Shown here one piece after another: positions 18,851 through 27,820 of a stretch of 64,000 nucleotides of DNA. The stretch's first letter is position 1. Each line of letters opens with the position of its first letter. The notes beneath the pieces are model-generated. The model did not search any database. It was not told the origin of the DNA and saw only the letters and a list, made by a program, of their open reading frames with translations. The stretch is from Kitasatospora paranensis (lineage in GTDB: Bacteria > Actinomycetota > Actinomycetes > Streptomycetales > Streptomycetaceae). The position numbers were made by a program, and so were the translations under genes. The stretch spans positions 3,224,001-3,288,000 of the forward strand of contig NZ_BAABKV010000001.1 in the NCBI RefSeq assembly GCF_039544005.1, written 5' to 3'.

Positions 18851-18927
18851 TCCGGCGGCCTTCCGGCGGCCTTCCGGTGGACCTCCGGTGGCCTTCCGGT
18901 GGGCCTCCGGTGGGCCTGCGGTCGGCT
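18851..18927. repeat. Seven tandem copies of an 11-bp repeat
   Basis: TCCGGCGGCCT and variants (TCCGGTGGACC, TCCGGTGGCCT, TCCGGTGGGCC, TGCGGTCGGCT) repeat seven times without gaps, between ornA and tRNA-His. The 11-bp unit is close to one helical turn, so each copy presents the same DNA face. No gene is convincing across 18722-19083. Confidence 0.8.
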
Positions 18928-19083
18928 TCCCGCAGGACCGGTCGGCGGGCAGCTCAGGGGTGCCGCGGCCGGCCCGACGGGCACGCCGGCCCCGCCGGGG
19001 CATCAGGTCGAAACCCTGGCGCGAGCACCCTCTCGGATCCTGTAGAGTTCTTCCTGTCGGAGCGGGAACGCCACCGACAGATG

Positions 19084-19159
19084 GTGGGTGTAGCTCAGTT
19101 GGTAGAGCACCTGGTTGTGGTCCAGGTGGCCGCGGGTTCGAGTCCCGTCACTCACCCCA
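19084..19159 (+). tRNA. tRNA-His (GTG anticodon)
   Basis: A complete cloverleaf can be drawn. Acceptor GTGGGTG pairs with CACTCAC, the D arm contains TAGCTCAGTTGGTAGAGCA, the anticodon loop TTGTGGT carries GTG, and the T arm contains GGTTCGAGTCC. The extra G of tRNA-His is at 19083 opposite C73, and CCA is encoded. TAGAGT 47 bp upstream can serve as a -10 box. Confidence 0.95.
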
Positions 19160-19162
19160 TCA

Positions 19163-19198
19163 CAGAGGGCCCGATCTCTTCGGAGATCGGGCCCTCTG
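19163..19198 (+). terminator. Hairpin after tRNA-His
   Basis: CAGAGGGCCCGATCTC and GAGATCGGGCCCTCTG form a perfect 16-bp stem closed by a stable TTCG loop, 3 bp after the tRNA. Confidence 0.9.
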
Positions 19199-19282
19199 GC
19201 GTTTCCGGGATCCGCACGCGCCTCCGGCCCGCCGCAACTCCCCTCCGGCCCGGCCTCCCCAGCAATCCTACCGACAAGTAAC

Positions 19283-19741
19283 ATGACGGCCATGACCTCG
19301 ACACCCTCGATCGGGCAGCTGCTCGACTCCACCGTCCCGATGGCCCGCACGCTCAAGCTGGAGTACCTGGAGACCAGCCCCGAGCGCGCGGTGCTCCGCC
19401 TGCCGGACCAGCCGGAGTTCCACAACCACGTCGCCGGACCGCACGCAGGAGCGATGTTCACGCTGGCCGAGTCGGCGAGCGGCTGCATCGTGCTGGCCGC
19501 CTTCAGCGACCAGCTGGGCCGGGCCGTGCCGCTCGCGGTGAAGGCCGAGATCGCCTACAAGAAGCTGGCCATGGGCGTCGTCACGGCCACCGCCACCCTG
19601 GGCCGCCCGGCGGCCGAGATCGTCGCGGAGCTGGACAAGGGCGAGCGGCCGGAGTTCCCGGTCACGGTCGAGATCACTCGGGCGGACGGCGCCGTCACCG
19701 GCGTGATGACCATCACGTGGACGCTGCGCCCCAACTCCTGA
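19283..19741 (+). CDS. Hotdog-fold thioesterase-like protein
   Basis: This 152-residue protein has the single hotdog fold of PaaI/DUF4442-type proteins: FHNHVAGPHAGAMFTLAESASG forms the central helix, followed by strands such as VPLAVKAEIAYKKLAMG and TVEITRADGAVTGVMTITWTLRP. Such proteins hydrolyse or bind acyl-CoA thioesters; the substrate is unknown. ATG 19283 or ATG 19292 can start it. There is no clear Shine-Dalgarno sequence. Confidence 0.8.
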   Translation: MTAMTSTPSIGQLLDSTVPMARTLKLEYLETSPERAVLRLPDQPEFHNHVAGPHAGAMFTLAESASGCIVLAAFSDQLGRAVPLAVKAEIAYKKLAMGVVTATATLGRPAAEIVAELDKGERPEFPVTVEITRADGAVTGVMTITWTLRPNS

Positions 19742-19850
19742 GCCGGCGCGCCGTACCACCCGACCCGCGCGACGGCGCGGTCGACCCGGCCACGGCGCAC
19801 CCGTCGGCCGCACGGCCGGGCATCTCCATCGCCCCCGTGCGGCCGACCCC

Positions 19851-19900
19851 GACCGGCCACGACCGGGCCTGACCGGCCCCGACCGGCCCTGACCGGCCCT
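19851..19900. repeat. Five tandem copies of a 10-bp repeat
   Basis: GACCGGCCAC, GACCGGGCCT, GACCGGCCCC, GACCGGCCCT and GACCGGCCCT follow without gaps, about 50 bp before the insertion sequence, in an otherwise gene-free stretch (19742-19948). Confidence 0.8.
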
Positions 19901-19948
19901 GGGGCCGCCCTCGCAGGCCCGCAGGCCGTCCCGTAGCCCGTCCCCTCA

Positions 19949-20941
19949 GAAAGTGTTGGGTAATTGATCAGCTGCATGGAGTGATGCATGGGTTGTGATC
20001 TTCGCGGGCGAGGTGTCCGCGAAGATCGCCGCCATGTGTGTCTGTTCGTGTAAGCCGTCCTATGAATCGTCGTTGACGGATGCTCAGTGGGCGGTGATCG
20101 AGCCGTTGCTGCCGGAGCGGGACCTGCGTCGGGGTGGCCGTCCGTTGAAGTTCCCGCGCAGGCTGATTGTGGACACCGTGCTGTACGTGCTGGTCAGCGG
20201 CTGTGCCTGGCGGCTGGTGCCGCATGACCTGGCGCCGTGGGACGCGGCCTATCGGTGGTTTCGTGCCTGGACGGCGGACGGGACCTGGGACCGGGTCCAC
20301 GACGCGCTGCGCGAGCGGGTCCGGCTGGCGGACGGCCGGGATCCGCAGCCGTCGGCGGCGGTGCTGGACTCGCAGTCGGCTCGCAGTCACCAGGGCGGGC
20401 AGGCGATCGGCTACGACGCGGGCAAGCGTGTGCGTGGCCGCAAGCGGCACCTGCTGGTGGACACCTGTGGACTCGTGCTGCGGGCGGTCGTGCACTCGGC
20501 CTCGGTGCAGGACCGGGCGGGCGCGAAGCTGGTCCTTGCCGGGATCCGGAACCTGTTTCCGCAGGTCGGGCTGGTCTGGGTCGACGGCGGCTACGTCAAT
20601 GTCGTCGATGCCAGCCTGGTCGGCTGGGCGGCGGAGCACGAGAACCTGGAGATCGTCGCGGTGCCGCGGAACGCCGATGTGAAAGGCTTCCGGGTGCTGC
20701 CCCGCAGGTGGGTGGTGGAGCGGACTTTCTCCTGGCTGGGGCGGTGCAGACGGTTGGCACGGGACTACGAACGCAAGACCGCGCACGCCGAGGCGATGAT
20801 CAAGGTTGCGATGATCCGGCTCATGGCCGCTCGCCTCGCCGGCGAGGAGATCGAACCGCGCGGCCCCATCGAGACCGAAGCAGCCCGCCGCCTCGCCGAC
20901 GACCTCAAAACCGAGTAGTCCCCCGCTTACCCAACACTTTC
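19949..20941 (+). mobile_element. Complete IS5-family insertion sequence (993 bp)
   Basis: Both ends carry a perfect 15-bp inverted repeat, GAAAGTGTTGGGTAA. The element is flanked by a direct repeat TCA (19946-19948 and 20942-20944), the TNA type of target duplication made by the IS1031/IS427 groups of IS5. One intact transposase gene fills it. Perfect ends, target duplication and open gene suggest a recent, possibly active copy. Confidence 0.92.
20034..20918 (+). CDS. IS5-family DDE transposase
   Basis: This 294-residue protein has the N-terminal LTDAQWAVIEPLLPE block and the DDE catalytic core: Asp in AAVLDSQSAR, Asp in VWVDGGYVN and the final Glu in RRWVVERTFSWLGRCRRLARDYER (R-x3-E-x6-R signature). 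ATG 20034 is preferred because family members start about ten residues before LTDAQW; an upstream GTG at 19995 is in frame. It reads as one frame, without the programmed frameshift of some relatives. Confidence 0.93.
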   Translation: MCVCSCKPSYESSLTDAQWAVIEPLLPERDLRRGGRPLKFPRRLIVDTVLYVLVSGCAWRLVPHDLAPWDAAYRWFRAWTADGTWDRVHDALRERVRLADGRDPQPSAAVLDSQSARSHQGGQAIGYDAGKRVRGRKRHLLVDTCGLVLRAVVHSASVQDRAGAKLVLAGIRNLFPQVGLVWVDGGYVNVVDASLVGWAAEHENLEIVAVPRNADVKGFRVLPRRWVVERTFSWLGRCRRLARDYERKTAHAEAMIKVAMIRLMAARLAGEEIEPRGPIETEAARRLADDLKTE

Positions 20942-22063
20942 TCAGGCCGAGTCGCGCACCACCAGCTCGGTCGCCAGGACGACCTGCCGGCGGGCGCGGC
21001 CGCGCTCGGAGATCTCGTCGAGCAGCAGCCGGGCCATCGTCCGCCCCATCTCCTCGATCGGCTGCCGGACACTGGTCATCGGCGGATCGGTGTGGCGGGC
21101 CACGATGGAATCGTCGAAGCCGATCACGGCCACCTGGTCCGGCACCCGGCGCCCGGCCGCCCGGAGCACCTGCATCGCACCGGCCGCCATCAGGTCGGAC
21201 GCGCAGAAGACCGCGTCCAGGTCGGGCCGCCGCTCCAGGAGCTCACGCATCGCCAGCCGGCCGCCCTCCTCGGTGAAGTCGGCCAGCCCGACGAGCGCCT
21301 CGTCGTACGGCCGCCCGGCCTCCTCCAGGGCCCGGCGGTAGCCGCCGAGGCGGGCCTGGGCGACCTCCATGTCCAGCGGGCCGGTGATGGTCGCCACCTC
21401 CCGGCAGCCGCGGCGCAGCAGGTGCCGGACGGCCATCCTGGCACCGCCCGCATTGTCCGCGTGGACATAGCTCAGCGGCTCCAGGTCGCCTCGCCGGCCG
21501 GCGAGCACGGAGGGGATCTCCAGGCTCTCCAGGATGGTCGGCAGCGGGTCGTCCTGATGCACGGAGACGAGCAGCACGCCGTCCACCCGCTGGGCCGTCA
21601 GATAGGCCGAAAGTCGCTCCCGTTCACGCTGGTTCCGGACGAGGATCAGCAGCAGCTGCATGTCGGTCTCCGCCAGCTCGGCGGAGACGCCGCTGATGAT
21701 GTCGGAGAAGTACGGCTCGGAGAAGAGCCGGGTCTCCGCCTCCGGGACGACCAGCGCCACGGAGTCGGTGCGCGAGGTGACCAGCGTCCGGGCGGCCCGG
21801 TTGGGCACGTAGCCGAGTTCGGCGATCGCGGTCTGGACGGCCTCGCGGGCCTTGTCGCTCACCCGCGGGGAACCGTTGATCACCCGGGACACCGTGCCGC
21901 GCCCCACGCCGGCCAGGGCGGCCACTTCCTCGAGCGTGGGGCGCGCAGAGCTCCTGCCGCCCGCCCCGGCGCCGCCCATCGGCCCTGCGGGGGCTGTGCG
22001 GTCTGGCTCATCACTCACCTCTTGGACTTCCTCATGGCGCCTTGCGGCCCGATTGCTGCTCAT
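20942..22063 (-). CDS. cebR: CebR, LacI-family cellobiose-utilisation repressor
   Basis: This 373-residue protein has a LacI helix-turn-helix (TLEEVAALAGVGRGTVSRVINGS, about 43-66) and a periplasmic-binding-protein-like sensor domain (PVIGFDDS-type region VAVIGFDDSIVARHT). It lies divergent from cebEFG, and both sites matching the published CebR palindrome TGGGAGCGCTCCCA are next to genes of this cluster. In Streptomyces, cellobiose or cellotriose releases CebR. The stop codon lies in the target duplication of the adjacent insertion sequence. The start is uncertain: ATG 22063 lacks a clear Shine-Dalgarno sequence, and a GTG about 16 codons later has AAGAGG nearby. Confidence 0.9.
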   Translation of the reverse strand: MSSNRAARRHEEVQEVSDEPDRTAPAGPMGGAGAGGRSSARPTLEEVAALAGVGRGTVSRVINGSPRVSDKAREAVQTAIAELGYVPNRAARTLVTSRTDSVALVVPEAETRLFSEPYFSDIISGVSAELAETDMQLLLILVRNQRERERLSAYLTAQRVDGVLLVSVHQDDPLPTILESLEIPSVLAGRRGDLEPLSYVHADNAGGARMAVRHLLRRGCREVATITGPLDMEVAQARLGGYRRALEEAGRPYDEALVGLADFTEEGGRLAMRELLERRPDLDAVFCASDLMAAGAMQVLRAAGRRVPDQVAVIGFDDSIVARHTDPPMTSVRQPIEEMGRTMARLLLDEISERGRARRQVVLATELVVRDSA

Positions 22064-22441
22064 TGTGGCCGGTTCCGGCCGTCGGGGAACCCGCCGGGCG
22101 GCTCGGACCCCCGGGCGGACCCGTCGCGGCCCGTCCGTGCGGCCGGCCCGCCGGTCGGTCCGCGGTGGCCGATCCTCCCGATCCTCCCGAGCGGCTCGGC
22201 CGGACCGGTCGTGCTCCGACGGTACGCGGGTCTCCGCGCCGCCGGAGCGGCACTCCCGCCGATCCGACCGGCCGACGGCACCCGTGGGCGCCTCCCACGG
22301 ACCGAACCGCCCACCCGTGGGCGCTCCCACCGGCCCGGGAACCGGCCCGGCCGCGTTTCGGCACCGTTTCGGCGGCACCGCCCCAGGACACCGTTGTGCG
22401 GCGCCCAGGACACGCTCCGGCAACGGATCCGCCATCAAGTC

Positions 22442-22447
22442 TTGACA
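22442..22447 (+). promoter_or_regulatory. Possible -35 box of the cebE promoter
   Basis: TTGACA, a perfect vegetative -35 hexamer, lies 41 bp before the start of the CebR palindrome. No good -10 box is seen at standard spacing. Confidence 0.4.
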
Positions 22448-22487
22448 CCCGACCCCGCGACGAAGGAACCTTCCGGCATGCCCCGCA

Positions 22488-22501
22488 TGGGAGCGCTCCC
22501 A
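22488..22501. promoter_or_regulatory. CebR operator before cebE
   Basis: TGGGAGCGCTCCCA is a perfect 14-bp palindrome identical to the CebR consensus known from Streptomyces. It lies in the cebR-cebE intergenic region, about 350 bp before cebE. Confidence 0.93.
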
Positions 22502-22853
22502 CACTCTAGTGGCGAAACGCCCCGGGGAACAGCGCCTGGATCAAGGGTCCGATCGGCATCCCCCGATGCCCCACGGCCCTCGGCCCGGGCCTTCACACCG
22601 CAAGAGCCGCGTCATCCGACAGCACCACCCGGCGTACCGGACGGGCACCACCCGGGCCGCCGGACAGCACCACCGGACAGCACCACCCGACGACGCATCC
22701 CGCACCACCCGCACCACCCGCACGGCCGAGCACCACGCCGCACGACCGAGCACCACTCGCACCGCTCAGCACCACCCCGCACGACCGAGCACCACCCCGC
22801 ACCACCCACCGCGCAGCACCACCTCATGCCCCACCCGGATCAAGGAGACCGCA
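22502..22853 (+). other. Long repetitive cebE leader
   Basis: No gene is visible in these 350 bases. From about 22618 to 22830 the sequence is built from irregular copies of AGCACCACC/GCACCACCC. If transcription starts near the CebR site, this is a long 5' untranslated leader with little G on the sense strand and so little chance to fold. Confidence 0.5.
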
Positions 22854-24182
22854 ATGCGCACCACCTCCCGTCCTCGCAGAGCCGCAGTCCTGGCCACCTC
22901 CGCGCTCGCCGCCTCCGCGCTGCTGCTGACCGCGTGCAGCAGCAGCGGCACGAAGAGCAACTCGGACGGGTCCTCCGCGGCCTCGGGCGAGAAGGTCACC
23001 CTCACCGTCGGTGACTTCGGCACCTTCGGCTACAAGGAGGCCGGCCTGTACGACGAGTACATGGCCGCGCACCCGAACATCAAGATCGAGGCCAACACCA
23101 CCCAGGACGGCCAGCAGTACTGGGACGCGCTGACCACGCACCTCGCCTCGGGCAGCGGCCTCGCCGACATCCAGGCCGTCGAGGTGGGCTACATCGCGCA
23201 GGCCACCGGCACGCTCGGCGACAAGTTCACCGACCTCGGCAAGGTGGACGGCGTCAACGCGAGCGCCTGGCTGCCCTGGAAGTCCAAGCAGGCCACCACC
23301 GCCAAGGGCTCCCTGATCGGCCTCGGCACCGACATCGGCCCGATGGCCGTCTGCTACCGCAAGGACCTCTTCCAGCAGGCCGGTCTGCCGACCGACCGGG
23401 CCGAGGTCGCGAAGCTGTGGGCGGGCGACTGGTCGAAGTTCGTCGACGCGGGCAAGCAGTACCAGGCCAAGGCGCCGTCCGGCACCTTCTTCACCGACTC
23501 GGCGAGCGGCCTGTTCAACGCCGCGCTCTCCGCCGAGAGCACCCAGTACTCGGACGACTCCGGCAAGCTCGTCTACAAGGACAGCGCCGGCGTGAAGAAG
23601 GCCTGGGACATCGCGGTCAGCGCCTCGCAGGCGAAGATCAGCGCCGGTCTGCGCCAGTTCCAGGACCCGTGGAACGCGGCGTTCGCCAACGCCAAGTTCG
23701 CCACCGTGGTCTGCCCGTCCTGGATGACCGGCATCATCAGCAAGTACTCCGGCGACTCCGGCAAGGGCAAGTGGGACATCGCCGCCCCGCCGGTCGCCTC
23801 CAACTGGGGCGGTGCCTTCCTGACCGTTCCGAAGGCCGGCAAGCACCAGAAGGAGGCCGCGGCCCTCGCTGCCTGGCTGACCGCGCCGGAGCAGCAGGCG
23901 AAGGTCTTCACCAAGGTCGGCAACCTGCCCTCCACCACGGCCGGCCTGGACCTGCCCGCCGTGCAGAGCGCCAAGCTCGACTTCTTCGGTGACACCCCGA
24001 CCGGCCAGATCTTCGCGGCCGCCGCGAAGGGCATCAAGCCCGCGCCGATCGGTGAGCAGGACGGCACCGTGAAGACGATCATCACCGACAACGGCATCCT
24101 CGACATCGAGGAGCACGGCACCGACCCGGCGAAGGCCTGGGCGAACGTCACCAAGGCGGTCGACGACAAGGTCAACGGCTGA
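22854..24182 (+). CDS. cebE: CebE, cello-oligosaccharide-binding lipoprotein
   Basis: This 442-residue family-1 extracellular solute-binding protein captures cellobiose and cellotriose outside the membrane. It begins with a lipoprotein signal peptide (RPRRAAVLATSALAASALLL) and lipobox LTAC, followed by a Ser/Gly linker. AAGGAG 8 nt before the ATG fixes the start. It is followed by the two permease genes. No ATPase is encoded here; in Streptomyces the shared ATPase MsiK, encoded elsewhere, energises this importer. Repression by CebR is expected from the operator upstream. Confidence 0.94.
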   Translation: MRTTSRPRRAAVLATSALAASALLLTACSSSGTKSNSDGSSAASGEKVTLTVGDFGTFGYKEAGLYDEYMAAHPNIKIEANTTQDGQQYWDALTTHLASGSGLADIQAVEVGYIAQATGTLGDKFTDLGKVDGVNASAWLPWKSKQATTAKGSLIGLGTDIGPMAVCYRKDLFQQAGLPTDRAEVAKLWAGDWSKFVDAGKQYQAKAPSGTFFTDSASGLFNAALSAESTQYSDDSGKLVYKDSAGVKKAWDIAVSASQAKISAGLRQFQDPWNAAFANAKFATVVCPSWMTGIISKYSGDSGKGKWDIAAPPVASNWGGAFLTVPKAGKHQKEAAALAAWLTAPEQQAKVFTKVGNLPSTTAGLDLPAVQSAKLDFFGDTPTGQIFAAAAKGIKPAPIGEQDGTVKTIITDNGILDIEEHGTDPAKAWANVTKAVDDKVNG

Positions 24183-24196
24183 CCGAAGTCCAGCAG

Positions 24197-24230
24197 CCGG
24201 CCGGCGGGGTCCTGACGCCCCGCCGGCCGG
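24197..24230 (+). terminator. Hairpin between cebE and cebF
   Basis: CCGGCCGGCGGGG and CCCCGCCGGCCGG form a perfect 13-bp stem with an 8-nt loop, 14 bp after cebE. Such hairpins after binding-protein genes commonly protect or partly terminate the message, so that the binding protein is made in excess over the permeases. Confidence 0.7.
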
Positions 24231-24306
24231 CCCGACCCGGCCGGGCTCCCCGCCCGGCCGGGCCTCCGCACCACAGCCGACAGCCACTCCCGGGAAGGAC
24301 AACCCA

Positions 24307-25311
24307 GTGGCCACCTCCATCCGAGCCGCGGCCGAGGACGGCTCGGCGCCGACCACCGCACCGCGGGGCCCCGCCGACGCCGGCCCCGAACGCTCCGCCT
24401 GGCGCTCCCGGCTCTACCGCCTGGACCTCAAGGCGTCGCCGTACGCGTACATCGCGCCGTTCTTCCTCTGCTTCGCCGCCTTCGGCCTGTTCCCGCTGAT
24501 CTGGACGGGCTGGCTCTCCCTGCACCGGGTCGACCTGCTCAACCCGGACGTCATGGACTGGCGCGGCGTCGACAACTACACCCGGCTCTGGGACACCGAC
24601 CAGTTCTGGACCGCGCTGCGGAACACCTTCACCATCGGGGTGATCTCGACCGTCCCGCAGCTGCTGATGGCCCTCGGCCTGGCCCACCTGCTGAACTACC
24701 GGATGCACGGCCGCGGCTTCCTGCGGGTGGCGATCCTGGCGCCGTACGCCACGTCGATCGCCGCCGCGACCCTGGTCTTCGTCCAGCTGTTCAACCCCGA
24801 CTACGGGATGATCAACTGGCTGCTCTCGATGATCGGCATCGACCGCACCGACTGGTACGCGGACACCTGGCCGTCGCAGATCGCCGTGTCGACCATCGTG
24901 ACCTGGCGCTGGACGGGCTACAACGCGCTGATCTACCTCGCCGCCATGCAGGCGGTGCCGAAGGACCTGTACGAGGCCGCGAGCCTGGACGGGGCCACGC
25001 GCTGGCAGCAGTTCACCAAGGTCACCATCCCGTCGATCCGCCCGACCATCCTGTTCACCATCATCGTGTCGACCATCGGCGCCACCCAGCTGTTCGGCGA
25101 GCCGATGCTGTTCGGCGGCGGCGTGGGCGTCAGCGGCGGCTCCGCACACCAGTTCCAGACCCTCAGCCTCTACATGTACGAGCTGGGCTGGCCGAGCCGC
25201 CAGCTGGGCCGGGCCTCCGCGGTCGCCTGGACGATGCTGCTGATCCTGCTGCTGGTCGGCGCCGTCCAGATGCTGATCGCCCGTCGCAACCGCACCAAGC
25301 TGGGAGGCTGA
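24307..25311 (+). CDS. cebF: CebF, cellobiose ABC transporter permease
   Basis: This 334-residue membrane protein has six expected helices, starting PYAYIAPFFLCFAAFGLFPLIW. The ATPase-contact loop EAASLDGATRWQQFTKVTIPSIRP has the EAA...G motif of carbohydrate permeases. A GTG start at 24307 has GGAAGGAC 8 nt upstream. About 40 polar residues precede the first helix. It pairs with CebG, which starts 3 nt after its stop. Confidence 0.94.
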   Translation: MATSIRAAAEDGSAPTTAPRGPADAGPERSAWRSRLYRLDLKASPYAYIAPFFLCFAAFGLFPLIWTGWLSLHRVDLLNPDVMDWRGVDNYTRLWDTDQFWTALRNTFTIGVISTVPQLLMALGLAHLLNYRMHGRGFLRVAILAPYATSIAAATLVFVQLFNPDYGMINWLLSMIGIDRTDWYADTWPSQIAVSTIVTWRWTGYNALIYLAAMQAVPKDLYEAASLDGATRWQQFTKVTIPSIRPTILFTIIVSTIGATQLFGEPMLFGGGVGVSGGSAHQFQTLSLYMYELGWPSRQLGRASAVAWTMLLILLLVGAVQMLIARRNRTKLGG

Positions 25312-25314
25312 ACC

Positions 25315-26193
25315 ATGGCCGTCATCTCCACCGCCCCGCTGCGCCGGCGGCTCCGGCCGGGCGCCGGCGACCAGGACAAGGCCGGCCCGGTCACCTACAT
25401 CGTCCTCGGCATCGCCGCGGTGCTCTCGCTCTTCCCGCTGTACTGGACGTTCGTGGCCGCCAGCAACACCGGTGACCGGGTCGCCCAGTCGCCGCCGCCG
25501 CTGATCCCCAGCACCGAGCTGTGGACGAACATCACCACCGCCTGGGGCCAGGCGGACATGGGGCAGGCGCTGCTCAACTCCACCATCGTGGCCGGCTGCG
25601 TCTCGCTGAGCACGGTGCTGTTCTCCACGCTGGCCGGCTTCGCCTTCGCCAAGCTGCAGTTCAAGGGCCGGAACGCGCTGCTCACCCTGGTGGTGGCGAC
25701 GATGACCATCCCGCCGCAGCTCAGCGTGATCCCGCTCTACCGGATCATCACCGACCTGCAGTGGGGCAACCAGCTCCAGTCCGTGATCCTGCCCTCCCTG
25801 GTGGCGGCGTTCGGAGTCTTCTTCATGCGGCAGTTCCTCACCGAGGCGCTGCCGCTGGAGCTGATCGAGGCCGCGCGGGTCGACGGCGCGCACAGCCTGC
25901 GGATCATCTGGCATGTCGTGCTGCCGATCGCGCGTCCCGCGATGGCCGTGCTCGGCATGCTGGTGTTCGTGCAGTCGTGGAACGATTTCTTCTGGCCGTT
26001 CGTGGTACTCACCCAGCAGAACCCGACCGTCCAGGTCGCGCTGTCCGCCATCGGCGGCGGCAGCGGCCACGACATCAACCAGGCGGTGATCATGACCGGC
26101 GCCCTGGTCGGCACGCTGCCGCTGCTGCTGATCTTCGCCATCCTGGGCAAGCACATCGTCGGCGGCATCACGGCCGGCGCAGTGAAGAGCTGA
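25315..26193 (+). CDS. cebG: CebG, cellobiose ABC transporter permease
   Basis: This 292-residue second permease subunit has the EAA loop [24 protein letters not shown] and typical helices ([20 protein letters not shown] at the start). Its ATG is preceded by GGGAGG lying at the end of cebF, so translation is coupled. Confidence 0.94.
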   Translation: MAVISTAPLRRRLRPGAGDQDKAGPVTYIVLGIAAVLSLFPLYWTFVAASNTGDRVAQSPPPLIPSTELWTNITTAWGQADMGQALLNSTIVAGCVSLSTVLFSTLAGFAFAKLQFKGRNALLTLVVATMTIPPQLSVIPLYRIITDLQWGNQLQSVILPSLVAAFGVFFMRQFLTEALPLELIEAARVDGAHSLRIIWHVVLPIARPAMAVLGMLVFVQSWNDFFWPFVVLTQQNPTVQVALSAIGGGSGHDINQAVIMTGALVGTLPLLLIFAILGKHIVGGITAGAVKS

Positions 26194-26222
26194 CTGTCGA
26201 CCATCCGTCCCACACCCACCTA

Positions 26223-26236
26223 TGGGAGCGCTCCCG
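26223..26236. promoter_or_regulatory. CebR operator overlapping the bglC ribosome-binding site
   Basis: TGGGAGCGCTCCCG matches the CebR palindrome at 13 of 14 positions and ends one base before the bglC start codon. Its GGGAG is also the only Shine-Dalgarno-like sequence at the right distance from that ATG. Confidence 0.88.
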
Positions 26237-26237
26237 T

Positions 26238-27701
26238 ATGACCGTCACCGATCCGCACACCACCGCGGACCTCGCTGCCCAGACCCGCCCCGGTGCCTTC
26301 CCGTCCGGGTTCGCCTGGGGTGCGGCCACCGCCGCCTACCAGATCGAGGGTGCAGCCGCAGAGGACGGCCGCACTCCGTCGATCTGGGACACCTTCAGCC
26401 ACACGCCCGGGAAGGTCGCCGGCGGCGACACCGGCGACACCGCGGTCGACCACTACCACCGGTTCCGCGACGACGTCCGGCTGATGGCCGAGCTCGGCCT
26501 CACCTCGTACCGGTTCTCGCTGTCCTGGCCCCGGATCCAGCCCACCGGCCGCGGCCCCGCCGTCGAACGCGGCCTGGACTTCTACCGCGCCCTGACCGAC
26601 GAGCTGCTCGCCCACGGCATCACCCCGGTCGCCACCCTCTACCACTGGGACCTCCCCCAGCACCTGGAGGACGCCGGCGGCTGGCCGCAGCGCGACACCG
26701 CCCACCGCTTCGCCGACTACGCCCAGATCGCCGCCGAGGCCCTCGGCGACCGGATCGGCATCTGGACCACCCTCAACGAGCCGTGGTGCAGCGCCTTCCT
26801 CGGCTACGCCTCCGGCGTCCACGCCCCCGGCCGCACCGATCCCGGCGACTCGCTGCGCGCCGCCCACCACCTCAACCTCGGCCACGGCCTCGCCGTCGGC
26901 GCCCTGCGCGCCGCCCTCCCGGCCTCCGCGCAGATCGCCGTCTCGCTCAACCTGCACGCCGTCCGCGCGCACAGCGAGCACCCCGGCGACCTCGACGCCG
27001 CCCGCCGCATCGAAGCCGTCGGCAACCGCATCTGGACCAGCCCGATGTTCAAGGGCCGCTACGACGAGGACCTGCTCGCCGACACCGCCCACCTGGTCGA
27101 CTGGGACACCCTCGTCCGGCCCGGCGACCTCGCCGAGATCTCCCGTCCGATCGACCTGCTCGGTCTCAACTACTACAACCCCACCGTCGTCTCGTCGCTG
27201 GACAACGCCAAGGACCTGCCCCGTCACGACGGCCACGGCGACAGCACCCACTCCCCCTGGCCCGGCGCCGACGAGGTCGCCTTCCACCTCGCCCCCGGCG
27301 AGGTCACCGCGATGAACTGGCCCATCGACCCCACCGGCCTGTCCGACTCGCTGCTGCACCTGCACCGCGAGTTCGGCCTGCCGCTGCTGGTCACCGAGAA
27401 CGGGGCCGCCTTCGACGACACCGTCGAGGCCGACGGCAGCGTCCACGACCCGCAGCGCGCCGCGTACATCCAGGGCCACCTCGGCGCGGTCGCCGACGCC
27501 ATCGCCGGCGGCGCCGACGTCCGCGGCTACTACTGCTGGTCCCTGATGGACAACTTCGAATGGGCCTACGGCTACGAGAAGCGCTTCGGCATGATCCACG
27601 TCGACTACGACACCCTCGTCCGCACCCCCAAGACCAGCGCCCGCTGGTACGCGGAGGCCATCCGCACCGGCCGGCTCGACCACAGCACCGACCAGCGCTG
27701 A
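26238..27701 (+). CDS. bglC: BglC, GH1 beta-glucosidase
   Basis: This 487-residue cytoplasmic family-1 glycoside hydrolase splits imported cellobiose into glucose. It begins [19 protein letters not shown], the family signature. The acid/base Glu is in TLNEPW (about residue 180) and the nucleophile Glu in VTENGAAF (about 387). There is no signal peptide. In Streptomyces, BglC ends the inducer signal by consuming cellobiose. The only Shine-Dalgarno candidate is inside the CebR site. Confidence 0.95.
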   Translation: MTVTDPHTTADLAAQTRPGAFPSGFAWGAATAAYQIEGAAAEDGRTPSIWDTFSHTPGKVAGGDTGDTAVDHYHRFRDDVRLMAELGLTSYRFSLSWPRIQPTGRGPAVERGLDFYRALTDELLAHGITPVATLYHWDLPQHLEDAGGWPQRDTAHRFADYAQIAAEALGDRIGIWTTLNEPWCSAFLGYASGVHAPGRTDPGDSLRAAHHLNLGHGLAVGALRAALPASAQIAVSLNLHAVRAHSEHPGDLDAARRIEAVGNRIWTSPMFKGRYDEDLLADTAHLVDWDTLVRPGDLAEISRPIDLLGLNYYNPTVVSSLDNAKDLPRHDGHGDSTHSPWPGADEVAFHLAPGEVTAMNWPIDPTGLSDSLLHLHREFGLPLLVTENGAAFDDTVEADGSVHDPQRAAYIQGHLGAVADAIAGGADVRGYYCWSLMDNFEWAYGYEKRFGMIHVDYDTLVRTPKTSARWYAEAIRTGRLDHSTDQR

Positions 27702-27706
27702 TCACA

Positions 27707-27732
27707 CCGAGTCACCGGCCGGCGTGACTCGG
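27707..27732 (+). terminator. Terminator of the ceb-bglC cluster
   Basis: CCGAGTCAC and GTGACTCGG form a perfect 9-bp stem with an 8-nt loop, 6 bp after the bglC stop. Confidence 0.75.
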
Positions 27733-27820
27733 GGACGGCTCGCTCGTTCTCCTCTCACGTGCGAGCTGATCACGCGGCCCGGTCGCGTCCACAGCCGGCC
27801 GGCGGCCGGTCCCCGCCCGG

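Noticed and set aside
19949..20941. Insertion inactivating cebR
   Set aside because: The cebR reading frame is complete up to a normal Ser-Ala end, and the stop is supplied by the duplicated target.
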